NCBI GenBank assembly: GCA_910580075.1
Contig: CAJTVR010000055.1
Location: forward strand, 1 to 29,344
From: an uncultured Eubacterium sp.
Lineage (GTDB): Bacteria; Bacillota; Clostridia; Lachnospirales; Lachnospiraceae
DNA: 29,344 bases
Direction: 5' to 3'
Shown here piece after piece: positions 7,287 to 15,045 of this stretch. The number at the start of each line of letters is the position of its first letter. Position 1 is the first letter of the stretch. The position numbers and the translations under genes were made by a program. The notes beneath the pieces were generated by a model, which ran no database searches, was not told where the DNA came from, and saw nothing but the letters and a program-made list of their open reading frames with translations.

Positions 7287-7805
7287 TTATTCATGTCTTT
7301 TCATGAGTCTTTCCTTGAACGCTCTTATTCTCGCACCATAGCGGCTTGAATACAGCAGACCTGCAAAAAGCATTCCAACAGCAACTCCCTGTACAAGATC
7401 CAGTCCAGCCATAATGACCGGATAATCATAAAGGCTTGTGTCTTTAATGATAGTGTAGGCTAACACTAAAATCATTGCTATCCCATTACAAAGCCATACA
7501 CGTTTATTGTATCGTTCCGCTTCTGTGTTTGTATAATCCACTGCCCGCAATACAGTTTCTTTCGTTTCTTTGTCCATATTCCCGCTCTTCCTTTCTCCAT
7601 TTAGAACTTCCTGTAAGTCAGTTTCATAAAAATCTGATATTTCAATCAGGATATCTAAGTCTGGCAGATTGTTGCCATTCTCCCAACGGGATATTGTTCT
7701 GTTTGATACATTAAATTTTTCTGCAATCTGTTCCTGGGTAAGCCCTTTTTGCTTACGGAGTTCTTTTAAGAATTTTCCAATTTTTTCTTGATTTATTCTT
7801 TTCAT
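7287..7805 (-). CDS. XRE-family regulator with C-terminal membrane segments
   Basis: A 172-aa protein. Residues 8-62 form a Cro/C1-type helix-turn-helix (IGKFLKELRKQKGLTQEQIA, FNVSNRTISRWENG, PDLDILIEISDFYETDL). A charged linker leads to two hydrophobic stretches (about 106-118 and 128-150: VWLCNGIAMILVLAY and VAVGMLFAGLLY), so this is a membrane-anchored transcription factor of a type common in Firmicutes. The ATG at 7805 follows a GGAGGAAAAG site. The stop lies six bases from the IS256 end, so the element may have inserted just after, or trimmed, the C-terminus. No target gene is adjacent. Confidence 0.85.
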   Translation of the reverse strand: MKRINQEKIGKFLKELRKQKGLTQEQIAEKFNVSNRTISRWENGNNLPDLDILIEISDFYETDLQEVLNGERKSGNMDKETKETVLRAVDYTNTEAERYNKRVWLCNGIAMILVLAYTIIKDTSLYDYPVIMAGLDLVQGVAVGMLFAGLLYSSRYGARIRAFKERLMKRHE

Positions 7806-8010
7806 TTATTCTTTTCCTCCTTTCAGGAAAATTCTATCAAAACTGTCTGATAAAAAACAGGACACAAAGCGGGAAATGCCTTATTTTACTACCTGACAAG
7901 GTATGTCTGCCTGCTCATTTAGTACATATGTTCAATTTACCGCCAGATTATAGCTTGCAATTTCTGCAAAAGTACATTGATCTAACAGGAGTCTCAAACT
8001 ATGGCTGCTT

Positions 8011-9780
8011 TCATTCTATCTTACCTCTTTTCACCAGACTGACTGCCTGCTCAAGGCTCATTTCTCCCATGTCCTGTTGATCAGGCTCTGCGTCTCTTTG
8101 TCTTACGGATACAGACAGATTATTTTTCTCGTTTTCACCTATGATAATCATATATGGCACCTTATCCATGCGTGCTTCACGGATTTTATATCCAAGTTTT
8201 TCACTTCTGGCATCCACTTCTGCCCGGATATCATTTTCTTCCAAAGCCTGCTCAATTTTCCTGGCATAATCATTATATTTATCTGAAACCGGAAGAACCT
8301 TAACCTGTACAGGTGCAATCCACACTGGAAATTTTCCTGCATAATGTTCCAGTAAAATACCAATAAAACGTTCGATCGAGCCAAATACAACTCTATGCAG
8401 CATAACCGGGCGGTGTTTTTCTCCATCTGCCCCAATATAGTCAATATCAAATCTTTGCGGAAGCTGAAAATCCAGCTGAATCGTTCCACACTGCCACGTT
8501 CTGCCTATAGAATCTTTTATATGAAAATCAAGTTTCGGCCCGTAGAATGCACCATCTGCTTCATTTACTGCATAAAACTTACCCATTCCCTGCACTGCTT
8601 TTTCCAAAGCCTCCGTAGCAAGCTGCCAGTCTTCATCACTTCCAATGGAATGCTCTGGCCTTGTTGACAATTCAATTTCATACGAAAAGCCAAACTTCTG
8701 GTAAACTTCATCAATAAGGCGCATAACTCCCTGTATCTCATCCATTACCTGATCTTCCCTCATAAGAATGTGAGCGTCATCCTGCGTAAATGAACGTACC
8801 CGCATAAGGCCATGTAATGTCCCGGACTTTTCATTCCGATGTACAAGCCCTAATTCTCCTATTCGCACAGGAAGCTCTTTATATGACTTCGGTGCCAGTT
8901 TATACACAAGCATTCCGCCCGGACAGCTCATTGGTTTGACTGCATAATCATCATCTTCAACCTTAAGAGTGTACATGGCATCTCTATAAAAATCCCAATG
9001 GCCTGATGTTTCCCAGAGACTTCTTTCCAGCATAATGGGCGTAGAAATTTCAACATATCCTTCTCTGCGGTGAATTTTTCTCCAGTAATCAATCATCAGG
9101 TTTTTCAATATCATTCCCTTTGGCAGGAATACCGGCAGTCCCGGTCCTTCATCAAAAATCGTAAATATTCCGAGTTCCTTTCCTAATTTTCTGTGGTCTC
9201 TTGCTTTTGCTTCTTCAGCCATATGCAGATATTCTTCCAGCTGTGCTGCTTTTGGAAAAGAAATCCCATAGATTCTCGTAAGCATTTGATTTTTTTCGCT
9301 GCCTCTCCAATAGGCTCCTGCCACCGACAATAGTTTCACTGCTTTAATCTGGCACACATTAGAAATATGCGGTCCCGCACAAAATTCCTCATATTCTCCC
9401 TGCTTATAGAAGGTGATCTGTTCTTCATCGTCCAGTTCCTGAATCAGCTCAATTTTATATTTTTCACCTGCATGTTCCATAAAGCTAAGGGCTTCTTCTT
9501 TTGACTTCTCATAAACCTGCAGGGAAAGAGACTCCTTTATAATATTTCGCATTTCTGCTTCAATTGTCTTTAAATGCTCTTCTGTAAATGAAAAATCAAA
9601 TTGAAAATCATAATAAAATCCATTTCCGGACGCCGGCCCAATGGCGCATTTCGTTTCTGGATATAAGCGTTTTACAGCCTGTGCGAGCACATGCGCACTC
9701 GTATGCCAGAATGCCTTTCTGCCCTCCTGATCTTCAAATCTTACTTCCGCAATTTCTCCATTTTTTCGTAGAACCTTCAT
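8011..9780 (-). CDS. thrS: Threonyl-tRNA synthetase lacking the TGS domain
   Basis: A 589-aa class II synthetase that charges tRNA-Thr. The editing (SAD) domain begins almost at once: HTSAH at 26-30 and CAGPH at 134-138 supply the metal/editing residues. The catalytic core shows MSCPGG, motif 2 (VHRNEKSG...MRVRSFTQDDAH) and motif 3 (MLHRVVFGSIERFIGIL), with zinc-binding Cys/His; the last 100 residues are the anticodon-binding domain (APVQVKVLPV...GYKIREARMDKVPYMIIIG). Typical bacterial ThrRS is about 640 aa with an N-terminal ubiquitin-like TGS domain; that is absent here, leaving 25 residues before HTSAH. The ATG at 9780 has AAGGAGC upstream; longer starts lie in the riboswitch. Single gene, controlled by the T-box leader. 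It may be a second, stress-type ThrRS. Confidence 0.96.
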   Translation of the reverse strand: MKVLRKNGEIAEVRFEDQEGRKAFWHTSAHVLAQAVKRLYPETKCAIGPASGNGFYYDFQFDFSFTEEHLKTIEAEMRNIIKESLSLQVYEKSKEEALSFMEHAGEKYKIELIQELDDEEQITFYKQGEYEEFCAGPHISNVCQIKAVKLLSVAGAYWRGSEKNQMLTRIYGISFPKAAQLEEYLHMAEEAKARDHRKLGKELGIFTIFDEGPGLPVFLPKGMILKNLMIDYWRKIHRREGYVEISTPIMLERSLWETSGHWDFYRDAMYTLKVEDDDYAVKPMSCPGGMLVYKLAPKSYKELPVRIGELGLVHRNEKSGTLHGLMRVRSFTQDDAHILMREDQVMDEIQGVMRLIDEVYQKFGFSYEIELSTRPEHSIGSDEDWQLATEALEKAVQGMGKFYAVNEADGAFYGPKLDFHIKDSIGRTWQCGTIQLDFQLPQRFDIDYIGADGEKHRPVMLHRVVFGSIERFIGILLEHYAGKFPVWIAPVQVKVLPVSDKYNDYARKIEQALEENDIRAEVDARSEKLGYKIREARMDKVPYMIIIGENEKNNLSVSVRQRDAEPDQQDMGEMSLEQAVSLVKRGKIE

Positions 9781-9836
9781 AATTTGCTGCTCCTTTCCTT
9801 TTTCCGTATTAACTATCTGGCAACAACATAAGAAAA

Positions 9837-9874
9837 GCACCCATAAGACCATAATCATATAGTCTTAAGGGTGC
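9837..9874 (-). terminator. T-box leader terminator
   Basis: Minus strand GCACCCTTAAGAC...GTCTTATGGGTGC (one mismatch) followed by TTTTCTTATG. Part of the left arm is adjacent to the T-box sequence, as needed for switching with the antiterminator. Confidence 0.88.
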
Positions 9875-10070
9875 ACTCAGCACGGTTCCACCTTAACTTT
9901 TCACTTCAGATTCTATCAAATCCTATCCTTTAACGCAGGCGTACGGTAACACTTACTCAATTCAGCATTACAGCTCTGGAATGGTTTTCGTCTAATTTCC
10001 ACATAAACAGCTTCCACCAAGTGCTATTCTCTCTGGATGTTTCAGTTAAACTACTCTTTTCCGTCATCGC
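9837..10070 (-). promoter_or_regulatory. T-box riboswitch controlling thrS, threonine specifier ACC
   Basis: The leader RNA has the expected landmarks in order: GCGATGACGG (10,070-10,061) and AAGAGTA at the base of stem I, CCAGAGAG, GGTGGAAGCTG, then the specifier loop GAAAACCATTCC with ACC (9985-9983), a threonine codon, AGAGCTG closing the stem, and the T-box AAGGTGGAACCGTGC (9894-9880). The intrinsic terminator follows. Uncharged tRNA-Thr is expected to pair with the specifier and with the T-box bulge (UGGA) and favour antitermination, so thrS rises when threonine or its charging is limiting. Confidence 0.93.
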
Positions 10071-10091
10071 TTTTCTTATGTTATTTATGTT

Positions 10092-10120
10092 ACTCTATCA
10101 CAGCTTCTTTATCTTGTCAA
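10092..10120 (-). promoter_or_regulatory. Promoter of the thrS T-box transcript
   Basis: Minus strand TTGACA (10,120-10,115), 17 bases, TAGAGT (10,097-10,092), about 25 bases before stem I. Confidence 0.75.
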
Positions 10121-10147
10121 TACACTCCTGCAAGTGAAACGGCTTTG

Positions 10148-10753
10148 CTATGCTTTTGTATCAAAACTATTCTGGGAATCTGGCACACTGGCCGCTTCTT
10201 CATCTGCCAGCGGAATCCCTCTTTTTGCGTTTCCCCATGCCTGGTTATAAATCATGCACATTTCCGTCTGCCTGGCAGCCTCCGCATTGGTGGTGTACAT
10301 TGTCCACCCGTTATTGGAATAGGACGCCACCATTTCTCCGTTTTTATCATAAAACTCTATGTAATCACTATTGCCTGACGGCAGTTTCTGATATTTTACT
10401 TTTCCTTCAAGCAGTGTTGCAAATATGTCAATCGGCTTAGGCACACTCCGCCTGTTTCCGCAAACAGCTTTCAGCCCGGAAGTAATAATTGCTTTTCTGT
10501 CCGGAGACACTTCTGATGTGTAGCTTTTCATCAGCCTGTTAAATCCCTCAGATTTGTTCTGGAACTGCCCTTTTGCAAAATCCTCATATGCCTGTTCCCT
10601 GATCTGCCTGCGGTATTCTTTATCACTGATGCCGCTTTTCTTTTTAGAAAATACATATTTATCATGAAAATCGGGCAGATGAATACCTCCTATGCTTCCT
10701 GTACCTTTAAAGCATCTGTTCTGTAATGATCCATTGGATGGACTGATCTGCAT
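10148..10753 (-). CDS. Unrecognised 201-aa protein, second gene of a two-gene operon
   Basis: Soluble by eye: no signal peptide or membrane segment. The N-terminal 40 residues are polar and low in structure (MQISPSNGSLQNRC...), followed by charged helices (KEYRRQIREQAYEDFAKGQF), then a beta-rich part (KVKYQKLPSGNSDYIEFYDK, EMVASYSNNGWTMY) and a helix with EAARQTEMCMIYNQAWGNA. The ATG overlaps the upstream gene's TAA by one base (TAATG) with GGGGAGGG eight bases before, so the two genes are co-translated. I do not recognise a named domain. Short unstructured N-terminus, lack of Sec signal and pairing with another such protein resemble the pair at 17,683-19,087; proteins exported by flagellar-type systems look like this, but that is inference only. 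Confidence 0.8.
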   Translation of the reverse strand: MQISPSNGSLQNRCFKGTGSIGGIHLPDFHDKYVFSKKKSGISDKEYRRQIREQAYEDFAKGQFQNKSEGFNRLMKSYTSEVSPDRKAIITSGLKAVCGNRRSVPKPIDIFATLLEGKVKYQKLPSGNSDYIEFYDKNGEMVASYSNNGWTMYTTNAEAARQTEMCMIYNQAWGNAKRGIPLADEEAASVPDSQNSFDTKA

Positions 10754-11436
10754 TATATTACCCTCCCCTGTAAATTTCCTAATCCATCCAGCACTTCATA
10801 CATCCGGCTGTTTCCAAATACAAAATTCTGTAAAATAAGCTGTCCTCCAGTCGGTCTGCTTTCATGGTACAGTTTCATATATGCATCCTTCGCCTGATAG
10901 AAAGCGTCTTCTAATTCTTCTGTATCTTTTGCAGTCATTTCAGTCATATTCCCTTGAAATGCCTGCCCCTGGGCCGCTATTCTGGCACATGACTTCTGCC
11001 ACTCTGTTTCCTGTCTGAACTGCATATCCAGCCATTCGATTTCATCTTCTTTGGTCAGCACAGTCCCGTCTGCATGATAGTAACTCTCCTGTTCATTTTC
11101 ATAGCGCTTTTCAATTTCAGAATACAGTTTTGCATAACTCAGGCCGCATGCATTCACAATATCCGAATAGCCATACTGCCCTTTTTCTTCCCTTAATCCT
11201 TCTAAAATTCCAGCCCTCGTATCGCTGAATGATGCTGAAGGCTGCATAACCGTATGCCTGATCTTGTCTATAATCTGGCGTCTATGCTCTGCCAGCTGAG
11301 AAATTTCCAAAGCATCTTTATGTAAATGTAACATTTTCCGGTCTGTATTCTGGTTCCTCTGAGATTCCAGATACGCTCTGTCCATTTTAATACCATTGCG
11401 TAAGTGTATGGAATAGTCTGAAATATTCACTGACAT
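10753..11436 (-). CDS. Unrecognised 227-aa protein, first gene of a two-gene operon
   Basis: Starts MSVNISDYSIHLRNGIKMDR and is mostly helical and charged: YLESQRNQNTDRKML, LAEHRRQIIDKIRHTV, YAKLYSEIEKRYENEQES, then WLDMQFRQETEWQKSCAR and DTEELEDAFYQAKDAYMKLY, ending in a Gly-rich tail. No membrane segment, signal peptide or enzyme motif is visible. The ATG at 11,436 has AGGAG about ten bases upstream. It overlaps the next gene by one base. A weak sigma-28-like promoter lies about 230 bp upstream (11,665-11,691). It resembles proteins I have seen in Lachnospiraceae and Bacillus cereus group genomes under DUF names, but I cannot give the family with confidence. Confidence 0.8.
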   Translation of the reverse strand: MSVNISDYSIHLRNGIKMDRAYLESQRNQNTDRKMLHLHKDALEISQLAEHRRQIIDKIRHTVMQPSASFSDTRAGILEGLREEKGQYGYSDIVNACGLSYAKLYSEIEKRYENEQESYYHADGTVLTKEDEIEWLDMQFRQETEWQKSCARIAAQGQAFQGNMTEMTAKDTEELEDAFYQAKDAYMKLYHESRPTGGQLILQNFVFGNSRMYEVLDGLGNLQGRVI

Positions 11437-11659
11437 ATACTCTTTCTCCTTCTAATTTCTGTAATAACCGGGGGCATCTTCCGTTTATCAGCTATGCAGA
11501 AAATTACCGACTGCCGCTGCATCTGTCATTACGTTTGCTTCACAGGCAATCGGTGACTCTCTGTCATATCAGGCACATTCTACAGCACAATCCTGTGCTC
11601 CGTGATCATCCCGGCTGTTCTGCTTCGTATATACGCCGCCCGCAAAATAAGGTTCTCAG

Positions 11660-11989
11660 CTAATTTATCGGTAAAATAAGAAGGATTTCTAACGCCTGTG
11701 TCATGAATGGTTCATCCGGCTTAAAATAACAAATCCATACAGAACCAAACCCTTCCTGCGCAGCCTGCAGCATCATGTGGTCTGTCAGTATGGAAGCGTC
11801 TATATCAGTCGTCTGCTTTTTATCAAACGGACGCACCCATGCTTTTATGTGGTCAGCACAGACAATGACTGCAAGCGGCGCGCCGTAAATATTTGCTCCT
11901 TTCCCGATTTTCGCAAGGCCCTCCCTGCTTTGTACAGCAATCAGACGGACGGGCTGAATATCCAGCCGTCCTGCAGCGCAGACCAGTAA
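11660..11989 (-). pseudogene. Nitroreductase-family fragment
   Basis: Contains QPVRLIAVQSREGLAKIGKG, YGAPLAVIVCADH, TDIDASILTDHMMLQAA and GFGSVWICYFKPD: the central part of an FMN-dependent nitroreductase. The usual N-terminus with the flavin-binding SxRxF segment is missing; just before QPVRL the sequence is a terminator hairpin. After FKPD the expected C-terminus is replaced by a short unrelated tail ending at 11,660, so both ends are lost or shifted. Intact relatives are about 170-190 aa. Not functional. Confidence 0.75.
11665..11691 (-). promoter_or_regulatory. Weak sigma-28-like promoter upstream of the 11,436 gene pair
   Basis: Minus strand TAGA (11,691-11,688), 15 bases, ACCGATAA (11,672-11,665), against the SigD/FliA pattern TAAA-N14/15-GCCGATA[AT]. 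One mismatch in each box. It would give a leader of about 220 nt. Confidence 0.35.
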
Positions 11990-12044
11990 ACAGGGGGCTG
12001 GCGCACTAAGCAAAATCATATTTCTTAATGCGGCAGCCCCCTGT
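11990..12044 (-). terminator. Long 21-bp hairpin terminator
   Basis: ACAGGGGGCTGGCGCACTAAG pairs with CTTAATGCGGCAGCCCCCTGT written in separate arms 11,990-12,010 and 12,024-12,044, with two mismatches and a 13-base loop. On the minus strand it follows the small winged-helix gene's stop by about 25 nt and is trailed by TTTACTGG. It sits exactly where the nitroreductase N-terminus should be. Confidence 0.7.
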
Positions 12045-12070
12045 CTGTATTTTAGTTACAGCTGCATAAT

Positions 12071-12274
12071 CTAATCCACAAATTCAATAATGCTTTTCGC
12101 CGGAATTTCTGTAACAACAATCTTTCCCAGCTGCTGCATCTTATTGATCGCACACTCTACTTCACTGGCTTTCAGATTCAGGCAGTCTGCTGTCTGTCTG
12201 ACTGTCGGCGTAAATCCGTTCTGGTCTGATAATGATTTCATGTGGTTATAAACTTTTGAAGTTATATGATCCAT
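12071..12274 (-). CDS. Small winged-helix DNA-binding protein (LexA-N-like)
   Basis: 67 aa: MDHITSKVYNHMKSLSDQNG, FTPTVRQTADCLNLKASEVE, then KMQQLGKIVVTEIPAKSIIE. The pattern (helix, FTPTVRQ..., recognition helix, wing with alternating hydrophobics) is that of the LexA N-terminal or similar winged helix, without any effector or protease domain. The ATG at 12,274 follows a GAGGGTATTT site. It is the last gene before the 55-nt terminator hairpin. Targets unknown. Confidence 0.7.
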   Translation of the reverse strand: MDHITSKVYNHMKSLSDQNGFTPTVRQTADCLNLKASEVECAINKMQQLGKIVVTEIPAKSIIEFVD

Positions 12275-12470
12275 AAAAATACCCTCTTTCTTTGTTTCCT
12301 GATGATAGTATCTCCTGGATTTTATGAATTACTATGCCAGATTGTTGCAGACCGGGAAGGTTTTGAGAATATATTTGTATTGAAAAAAAACGATTCCAGG
12401 CCTGGACTTTTATAATGATTCATATCTGATGCTGTAAACGGATTGGGGAACATTCATATTTGTTTATGTA

Positions 12471-12887
12471 TTACTGTTCAAACAGCCTGCGGGCCCTATC
12501 CTGAATGTCTCTTATATCTTCTGCAGAAAGATCAGCAAAATCGCTGTTATCCATTGAGCAATTGGAATCCTGCACATAAATTACTTTTGTATCTTTTTGG
12601 GTAATGGAATAAAACCAAACCTCTTTTGAAACATTATACACCTTTCCCTGCTCCATAAGGGTCAGTTCAATGTTATGGAACCTGTCGCCTTCTCTTTCAG
12701 CAGTTATCAAAACCGCCTTCCCTGCAGCAAGGATAAACTGTTCATCCGTTGAATGATGTATTTCCAAATGTGCAATACCATTTATATCATTATCTGGTTT
12801 CCAGTTTTTAATGCATACAAGCCATTTTTCATTCTTATACACACAGCTGATTCCCTCTTTATTATTTTCAAACATATCCGGTTTCAC
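12471..12887 (-). CDS. Cupin-like small protein, intact member of the decayed Amadori cluster
   Basis: A 138-aa protein with alternating beta-strand hydrophobics: GISCVYKNEKWLVCIKNWKP, IAHLEIHHSTDEQFILAAG, KAVLITAE, IELTLMEQGKVYNV, EVWFYSIT, VIYVQDSN. The spacing of H(x)H ... E ... gives a cupin-barrel look, with LEIHHSTDEQF as candidate metal/ligand motif. The GTG at 12,887 is chosen because AGGAGG lies eight bases upstream and it follows the kinase tail's stop by 24 nt. It was probably transcribed with the deglycase, permease and kinase genes upstream and may have assisted sugar-derivative metabolism. It appears intact, although its operon partners are not. Confidence 0.65.
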   Translation of the reverse strand: MKPDMFENNKEGISCVYKNEKWLVCIKNWKPDNDINGIAHLEIHHSTDEQFILAAGKAVLITAEREGDRFHNIELTLMEQGKVYNVSKEVWFYSITQKDTKVIYVQDSNCSMDNSDFADLSAEDIRDIQDRARRLFEQ

Positions 12888-12911
12888 TTTATTTTCCTCC
12901 TGACGTTTATT

Positions 12912-13370
12912 TTATGAAATTTCTGTTCTGCCTGTAATAGGCACCCCATAGCCGAATGCACCTTCCATTGCACAGACTTTAGCAGCAAATGCAGCCCCTT
13001 TGTTCATGGCTTTTACAAGGCGTTCTCCCATCTGCATTTTTGTTCCTTCGATTATTTTTCCTGTTACGGAATTGTTCAAAAGCTCGCACAGAAATGCTGC
13101 AAAATAGGAATCCCCGGCTCCCATTGTATCAATTACATCTTCAGCATAAACCGCATTTGCATAATAAAATGTATTTCCATACAGCACATAGGAACCTTCC
13201 TCGCCTATTGTTCCAAGAACAATCTTTACACCATTGTCCTGTGCTTTTCTCATTTCTTCCTCACGCTGCTCTGCTGTCAGATGTGCACAGGACATGATTG
13301 CCACCGTTACAAACGGGCATACTTTTTCCAAATATTCATCTGTCCATCCCAATTGCAGCAACGCACTGGC
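12912..13370 (-). pseudogene. PfkB-family (FrlD/FraD-type) Amadori-compound kinase, C-terminal half
   Basis: After about 13,370 the frame reads WTDEYLEKVCPFVTVAIMSC, then KIVLGTIGEEGSYVL and the PfkB signature DTMGAGDSYFAAFL with the catalytic Asp, ending MEGAFGYGVPI. These match fructoselysine/fructose-asparagine 6-kinases, which phosphorylate an Amadori sugar at C6. The N-terminal half (substrate-binding lid) is missing. Upstream, the DNA switches abruptly to the end of a Dcu-type permease: a deletion fused the two genes between about 13,346 and 13,380. Although the frame is open up to 13,421, those residues come from the permease region read out of phase. Confidence 0.8.
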
Positions 13371-14544
13371 TTGCACATGGAATAAAATAATTAGAACAGC
13401 AGGCAAGCCAGCCGGCAACAATAATATTAGCCGGAAGCCCTAATGCAATGCCAATCGGCACCATAATCATGGTTGTAGAAGACTGGCTTGTTGTAATCGC
13501 CCCAACCAGAAAAATGGCAACGATAAAAATCCATGGATATTCATTTGTTAATACTGACATATTGTCTGTAATAAACGAAGACTGGTCATTAATAAAGGTA
13601 TTTACCATCCAGACCAGGCCAAATGCCAGCAATACCGCAAAGGAACCGGAGCGGAATACAGGCTGGTCCAGAACTTTATCACTGTCGGTTTTTGTCAGAA
13701 TGACCATAACCGCTGCTGCAGCAAGCATAAATATCTGGATAACAGTAACCAGCGGAAGTTTTGAGCCATCTGCAAATGCCGGCAGAAGCTGCTGGAACGC
13801 TCCCATAAGAACAATGCCCAGCATAGCAGTCATAAAAACAGCCACTGAAATCTTTGCTTCTTTTGATGCAGGTATTTCTTCCTTTTCAGAATTTGCAAAA
13901 TCCTGTATTTTACCAGCCGCTACACGTGCCTGGAATTCCGGATCTTCCGCCAGTTCTTTTCCCTTTTTCAAAACAGACATGGCAGCTGCAGCTGTCCCGA
14001 TTAAAGTTGCCGGAATACATACCAGCAGTAATTTAAAAATAGTAATGTGGCTGTATTTTTCAGATTCTGCCATAAAAGCCAGAACCGACACAGTTGCCGC
14101 TGAAATCGGACACGCCGTAATAGCCTGCTGTGAAGAAATAACAGAAGCTGATATCGGCCTTTCCGGACGGACGCCGTTTTCAATGACAATCTCATTAATC
14201 ACAGGAAGAAGACTGTATATGATATGCCCGGTTCCACACATAAAAGTAAATAAATAAGTAACAACCGGTGCCAGCACGGTAACCATTTTGGGATTTTTCC
14301 TTAAAATCTTCTCCGCTATTTTTACCATATAGTCCAGTCCGCCGCATGCCTGCATGGCAGAAGCCGCACAGATAACAGCCAGCATAATCAGAATAACTGT
14401 AATTGGCGGATCTGATGCAGGAACATGGAATACAAACGTTAAAACCAGCATGCCGACTCCGCCGGCCATTGCCATAAATGTTCCGCCTACTCGTACTCCA
14501 ATAAATATAACTATAAGAACAATCAGAAGTTCTACCCAAAACAT
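13336..14544 (-). pseudogene. Dcu-family (DcuA/DcuB, FraA-like) transporter, C-terminally truncated
   Basis: A 402-aa, strongly hydrophobic protein: FWVELLIVLIVIFIGVRVGG, then AACGGLDYMV-like ACGGLDYMVKIAEKIL, FMCGTGHIIYSLLPVI, RPERPISASVISSQQAITAC, PISAATVSVL and GAITTSQSSTTMIMV. These are hallmarks of anaerobic C4-dicarboxylate transporters. The last genuine residues are SNYFIP near 13,378; the remaining 13 residues are read from kinase DNA, so roughly the final 40-50 residues (last membrane segments) are lost. The ATG at 14,544 has AGGGAGA upstream. In Salmonella, as I recall, the fructose-asparagine permease FraA is Dcu-like; placed between deglycase and kinase genes, this one probably imported an Amadori compound rather than fumarate. 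Confidence 0.85.
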
Positions 14545-14565
14545 GTTTTTGCTCTCCCTTTGTAA

Positions 14566-15045
14566 TTAGTATTCTACTTTCCACATATATCTGCGTGTCG
14601 GAAGCGGATGTTCACGTTTCTCAGCCAGTGCATGATTATAAATAGGATATACATTGTTAAACAGAGAATGATTGAAATAATCCACAACAGAGGCATTTAT
14701 GGTAGATAATCCTAATTCTTTTGCATCAAGAACCTCAATCCGTTTACCATATTTCTTAAGGAATTTCAAAGCCCTTTCATCCAGCGCTCTTGTAGTACCT
14801 TCTGAAATCTGAATCATAAACGGACGGTTTGCATCCGTAATTTCAAATGGTCCATGGAAATACTCACCTGTATGGATGCTGCTGGAATCCAGCCACTGCA
14901 TTTCCATAAAAATGCAGATACTTTCCATATATGCCGCACCATATGCTGCTCCGCTGCCCATCGTATAAATCACGGTATCATCTTTGCTGGCATCCGCAAA
15001 CGCAGCAGCTCTTTCCGCAACATGAACACGCGCATTATCAGATAT
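14566..15045 (-). pseudogene. SIS-domain Amadori deglycase (FrlB/FraB-type), N-terminally truncated
   Basis: Open from 15,045: DNARVHVAERAAAFA, VIYTMGSGAAYGAAYMES, EMQWLDSSSIHTGEYFHGPF, IQISEGTTRALDERALKFL and a C-terminal PLPTRRYMWKVEY. This is the second SIS domain of fructoselysine-6-P/fructose-asparagine-6-P deglycases; the E of GEYFHGPFE and nearby His are the expected active-site region. The family is about 340 aa, so some 180 N-terminal residues are gone, and an in-frame TAG (15,048-15,046) precedes the fragment. At 15,040 the sequence passes directly into a divergently oriented GntR gene, also missing its start. The stop is 21 nt from the permease start, showing the old operon order deglycase-permease-kinase. 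Confidence 0.88.

Noticed and set aside
11573..11657. Minus-strand frame FAGGVYTKQNSRDDHGAQ, ending in TGA
   Set aside because: Protein-like but under 30 codons with a stop directly upstream and no start; too short to call even as a relic.
13448..14257. 269-aa plus-strand open frame
   Set aside because: It lies fully antisense to the permease and has no protein-like motif or ribosome site.
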